Below are positions 40,401-46,400 of a stretch of 64,000 nt of DNA, in pieces. Origin of the DNA: Oasisia sp. SBJ-2009 (Eukaryota > Annelida > Polychaeta > Sabellida > Siboglinidae). Below the pieces are notes generated by a model that had not been told where the DNA came from, made no database searches, and saw only the letters and a program-made list of their open reading frames with translations. The first letter of the stretch is position 1, and the number at the start of each line of letters is the position of its first letter. The translations under genes and the position numbers were made by a program. The stretch lies in the NCBI GenBank assembly GCA_964017155.1, contig OZ024866.1, positions 22,906,082 through 22,970,081 of the forward strand, in the 5' to 3' direction.

Positions 40401-43400
40401 GTTGCCCCTGTTGTATCTGAGAACCCCCTGTTGTATCTGAGATGCCCCTGTTGTATCTGTGACCCCCTGTTGTATCTGAGACCCTCCTATTGTATCTGAG
40501 ACACCCTCTTGTATTTGAGATGCCCCTGTTGTATCTGAGATGCCCCTGTTGTATCTGAGACCCCCTGTTGTATCTGAAACCCCCCTGTTGTATCTGAGAT
40601 GCCCTTGTTGTATCTGAGATACGCCTGTTGTATCTGAGACCCCCCTGTTGTATCTGAGACACCCCTATTGTATCTGAGACACCCCCTGTTGTATCTGAGA
40701 CCCCTCTGTTGTATCTGAGACCCCTCTGTTGTATCTGAGACCCCCTGTTGTATCTGAGACACCCCCTGTTGTATCTGAGACCCCTCTGTTGTATCTGAGA
40801 CCCCCCTGTTGTATCTGAGATGCCCTTGTTGTATCTGAGATACGCCTGTTGTATCTGAGACCCCCCTGTTGTATCTGAGACACCCCTATTGTATCTGAGA
40901 CACCCCCTGTTGTATCTGAGACCCCTCTGTTGTATCTGAGACCCCCCTGTTGTATCTGAGATGCCCCCTGTTGTATCTGAGACCCCCCTGTTGTATCTGA
41001 GACACCCCCTGTTGTATCTGAGACACCCCCTGTTGTATCTGAGACCCCCTGTTGTATCTGAGATGCCCCCTGTTGTAGCGCCTGGCTGCGGAGGTGGAGC
41101 GAATGAGAGAGGAGAAGGAGGAGATGACCAGGAGACTGGACGAGATGGCCGCGGCCACGACAGACGCGTCCATGCACTTGGAGGAGGACTGGGTCAGTCT
41201 CACCAACAGACTCAAGGTCAGTTTTAAGTCTAGTTGACCTGTCCATTGCGTAGCCTGTTGCCTAGCAACAAGGCACATCGTCTTTTATAGAGATACTACA
41301 TATCTGGAGAGTTCAGACATTGTGTCTCTTGTTTTGCTGAGTTTCTGATCCTAAATGTTTTTATTTATGACAAAAAAGACAAGGCAAAGTTGCTTACATG
41401 AGAACTGTATCTGTGAAAGTGTGTGCTGATAGATAGTAATGTTATGTGCATATACTGGTTATGCAAACATTGCAAAGTAACACTTGATGGAATTATTGGA
41501 ATTAGACATAAGTTTGATAATTGTGATATAGGCAAAATGTGATATAATGGATTTGTCAGTTCATTTGTGGTAAAAATGGAAAGAGAAATAAACCAAAACA
41601 TTCTGCCGACAACTGGAATGCTGCAGGGGGAGTATGAGATGCACCCTTTTGGGGATTCAGTTGCAACAGAAGTCATCTTATTATTATTATTAATGAAGTT
41701 AGCATTATCCAGAAGCTCAGGGTCAAACAAATTAGAAACAAATGTATGGTTCGTTTTAGAGATGGTTTCTTGTAAAACTAAATTCTGTAAAAGTATATAA
41801 GATGGAATATGATAGCTAAATATATCTAACAAAAAATTCATACAGATTTCTTATATTCAATAGAGATTCGTAAGCAGTATGTTTGCACTTAGTTCTAATG
41901 TTGATTTGCATCAAGCAGGAAATTACGGTTCCGTATCTCACGGTCATCGTAGTAGCGTAACATCTTTCACATCACAAACTTATATCAGTCGAGGTTGGCA
42001 GATTTCCATTAAAACCCAACTGATTATGTTTAATGTATATTATGTCGAATAGCAACACTATCATTTCAACAGATTTATTTTTGTAAAGATGTGTAAGTTT
42101 TATAAAAACCCAAGATGGCACCATTCAGTGGCATTTGATATATGGCTTTGAACTTAAATTCAAATCAAATATACAGATTTTAATCCAAGAGAAGGCCGCA
42201 CTTCTTAAATGGTTAACAAGCACAACTGATAGATAAATAGATATAAACAGGTATATGAATATTGAATATATTGTTCAATTAAATTATACTACAATAAATA
42301 TATGAATGACAAGAGTTAGACACAGTACTAGTATAAATGAGCTGTGACTATTTCCCCAGAATGCGTCCACAGAGGTATCAAAGCAGCTTGCTCAGATCAA
42401 ACAGTTGAAGATGGAGAATGAGGCGTACGCAGAGAAGATAAAACAACTCAATGAAAGGTGAGAACTCATGCCAGTTAGTAGGTGACTTTCCACAGCATAC
42501 CAGATATTAAGAACTCTTCTGCACGAGAGCCAAACATAGATAATGTCCAATCAGTTTTGAGAATTTGGCAGAAATGTACACCTTGTAATCTAATAGTTCA
42601 ATGTTTGGCTGATATTCTTCGAAAAATCATCCATAACATGTTGAATGTGTTGGAACCTTTCTACTTTGCCCAATTTGTTAAAGTGTTTTTCTTTGAACTT
42701 TGCTTTGTTTGATTGTTGCCAGTACTTTCCACAAAGACACAGTCCAATTTTTGTCCTCTTCTTACTAAAATGTTGCTTTGTCTGATTTTTAATTAATAAA
42801 AGACTGCAGAAGATATCTCAAGAAATGAGGCAGTGGTGATTATATATGGATTTCATGATACGTAATTATTAATGTGCTGAATGTTTCAGGGTGAACCACC
42901 AGGAACGTGACGTGGCACAGAAACGTAACCTGGTGGAGGAGATGAGAACTAAGTTGCGAGAAGTGCATTCGAACACGGAGGCTGACGCCACAGCAATGGT
43001 AGGCAGCAGAATCACTTCTTGTCTTGAACAATTGCGTTTTATTTTAATGATTGTGGAAAGATTGCAAGAGTGTGGGAAACATTTGTTTGTGGTAGAATGA
43101 GAAAAGAAAGATGGAAATTAAAATAAACAATGTTAAAGGGGCGTGCAGTGCGTTATTCTGCCCACATCTACCTAGTGAAGTAATTTCTAACCGGAATTCT
43201 GCTGTGTTGAACGTGGACAAATCATTAAACATCACAGTGTGTTACAGTGAACTAAGCCTGCCTGGCAATATTGCCATTAAAGCCTGCTTTGAAACTGGTT
43301 GTTTTGTGTCTATTTGAACACACTGCAAGCGTTTTTACTGACTTACAGAACACAACCTGATGGGCAGGATGCCTTCATCATATCTATTATAGACTTAAGA

Positions 43401-46400
43401 ACATTAAACTCATTAATCAATGAAAATACTATGAAGAAACTGCCTCCTTTTAAGACAGATATTGAAAGTGTAGATAAACAGTCAAGAACACAGAAGATGA
43501 GCAGAAATATCCTTAGAGAAGAGAACAGTTTGGGTGATGTGTTCCCTGCCCTGGTGTAGAGTCTAGATTGAGCGATTCATTCCTTGGTGGGCCAATGGAT
43601 TGACAGCAACTGTGTTTGTTGTGTTCAGCTGGAGGTGGAGAACAGAATGAAGTCTCTGTCTGAGACCAACAACAGGAACAAGATCCAGGTGAGACTGTAA
43701 AGAATATGACTTATTCATAAATGTCAACATTTTTGTCTGTTAATGTAGAGCAAATGAAACCAGCACATGAACAATGCTTGCATATGTACCATGACAGTTT
43801 TTGTTGCATGTGAATTACATAATGAATTAATTTGCTGTTTTAAATATAACGATGTTTCTTTTTATGTGTCCTTCATAATAAAGTTTTTTCAAGCAGATGT
43901 GTCATATCCAGATAGAAAAGACTTCAGTGATGTCTACCACTTGCCCTGGGCATATTCTTGTGGTTGGTTTATTTCAAATATAGTATACAAAACATAATGA
44001 AGAAAGGAGACATGTTTTGTCCTGATTTCATTCTAATGACCTGACCTTGTGGTTGTGATGCCTAATGTTGGAGTGTCAACTTGTGTGTCAACTTCAGCTG
44101 GAGGCGATGAAGCAGCGACTAGCGACGGTGACAGAAGACAAATACAACAACGAGGAGAAAGTGATCAAACTATCGGAGGAACTCGAGAAGAAGGTACCAC
44201 TGATATAGTCTTGTAAACTGGCCAAGTTACCCCACATTGCTCGTGGAAAAGGGCAGTCGCCTGTCCTCAAACTGTTTTCAATCTGTTGCGGTGGAGCTCC
44301 ACACCACTCTGAATGTTTAGTAAAATCTGATCCTACAAAGCAGTGTAATGGGTCTGCGACATCACATGCAAAACTTTCAACCCCATACGATGATGGTGAT
44401 ATGGATTTACAGATAAACAAACAAAATGGCACATTAAATAAATGCTATTTCTGTAACTCTGTCCCCCAACAGACACATTTGTAATCCACGAAACACCCCA
44501 ATGGCCTCACTAGATCACATGCAAAATGCCCTGTAGATGCAAAACTAATGGAGACGTATATTCACAGACAACAAAATTGTATATTATTGTTAGACTTAAT
44601 GTAAAACAATTAGTGTTTTTGATCTTATTTCTTTAAAAAATAAGAAGATGTACCATTGGTGTATATGGTTGTGTTGCCAGTGCAGGCAGGCGGCTGACTT
44701 ACAGCGCAAGTGTGGGGAGCAACACGCGACTCTTAGCGCGGTAGAGAACACCGCCAAGCAGCAACTGCAGTCACTAGCACACCAGAGTGAGGCTGCGATC
44801 GACATGGCGCAGTCGAAGCTGCTCCACACGAGTCTCTCTCTGAAGGAGTTCCACAAATTTGTTGGGGTGAGTGTCGGGCATCAGTCACTTGCAGTTACGC
44901 TGTCATTCTGGGGTTGTTACAGTGTTACATTGGTGTGTTCAATGTTACATGGGTGTGTTCAGTGTCGCGAGTGTATGTTAGGGTGTAGTTAGAGTGCTGC
45001 CATCAGCCACAGACTAGTGGTGAAAATCTGCGTAATTAAAGGGTAAAAAACCAGCTTTTTAATATGACACACCTAAGAGAGTTAACATAAATGAACTATT
45101 TACCACTACAATTAACAGTTTCACATCAGTGGTTAACTGTTGACTTGGAATTTGGTCTCAAGGTGGATGATTCTCAAAGTGGAGGATGTATACATGTATT
45201 AAAACATAAAACACATAGATGCATGACAATCAGAGTTAGCATTCCATAGAAATATGCAGACTCATTCATTGTTTCTCTTATTCCTTTTGACAATTATCAT
45301 GTTTCACCATCTGGTGTAAATTATTCACAGATTCGTCAATGATTTATGTTGTAAGCTGGGGGGGGTAAGCTACTTTATTAGCTGTGGGAGAATGGATATT
45401 AGTTAAATTAGTATTCTAAAATGTTAACGAGGATGAGTAGAAAATTCTGAGGAAGGTCGTGACCCAACCAATGAGGCCATGATAGCATGTAGCATGGTGG
45501 ATGTGACCATCACTATTCGGACCTGCAGATCTAACCGCTTCGGGACCAACAAACGGAATTGTTCACTAAAGTCAGTTCAGTGATTGCTATGTTTTTGTGT
45601 TGATAAACTTATTCTGTTTGTTGCATATTTCAGAATAATAAATATTTCTTGTTCCTTCTGTAACAGATGGTTTATACTGTATAACATGATTTCACAATAC
45701 AATCGCATGGACGTCTTCCCTTGTAATACCAATGCCTTGCAGTGTTATAACTGGTTTGTTAATGCTGACGCATACGTACCACTCTACCTTGAAAAACGCC
45801 ACATCTAAAATTAATGTCTTGAGGTATGTACTAGAGGAAAGAGCTACGCGGGTGTTACGTTCAACCACAAACAATGATTTCCACGTGCCGCTATCTCGCA
45901 GCCGATACGGTGACAGAATGTTTTCAGTAGCTGGTCCACGACTGTGGAACACTCTCCCTGCCGATATGAAGAAGACCTGTTGCTTCGTGACGTTTAAGAG
46001 ACTACTGAAAACCCACCTATTCTGGGCTGTGTATGAAGTGTAGACACTTGTCAGTTTATTTAATTTGTATTTTATTTGTTATCTATTTATTATCTTTTAC
46101 ATGTTTTACATTAATTTTACGAAATGTCGTACTCATTATTTTATTATCAATATACCATTTATTTTAATAATTATCTTTACCTAACTTATTTATTTAATTA
46201 TTTATTACTATTACTTTTTATACATATTTTAGGTATTTTATTTACCTTAACAAAGTTAATATTATAATTCTACAACACATGTATATATACTCATGTACAG
46301 CGCCTCCGAATGGATATTTCCAGATTTATGGCGCTTTATAAATGTTCTTATTATTATTATTATTATTAAGAGGCAACAAACCTGCATGAACAGGTCACTG

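Larger units (their letters stand above)
42458..44680 (+). other. CNTLN introns 29-32, nothing recognised
   Basis: Short AT-rich introns between exons 29 and 33 without repeats or coding frames that I can support. Confidence 0.4.

Noticed and set aside
40026..41278. Minus-strand frames up to 193 codons (IQQGVSDTTG repeats)
   Set aside because: Antisense reading of the minisatellite before exon 28.
41365..41841. 158-codon minus-strand frame in intron 28
   Set aside because: No recognisable motif, no repeat relation, no promoter or splice evidence; length is possible by chance in AT-rich DNA.
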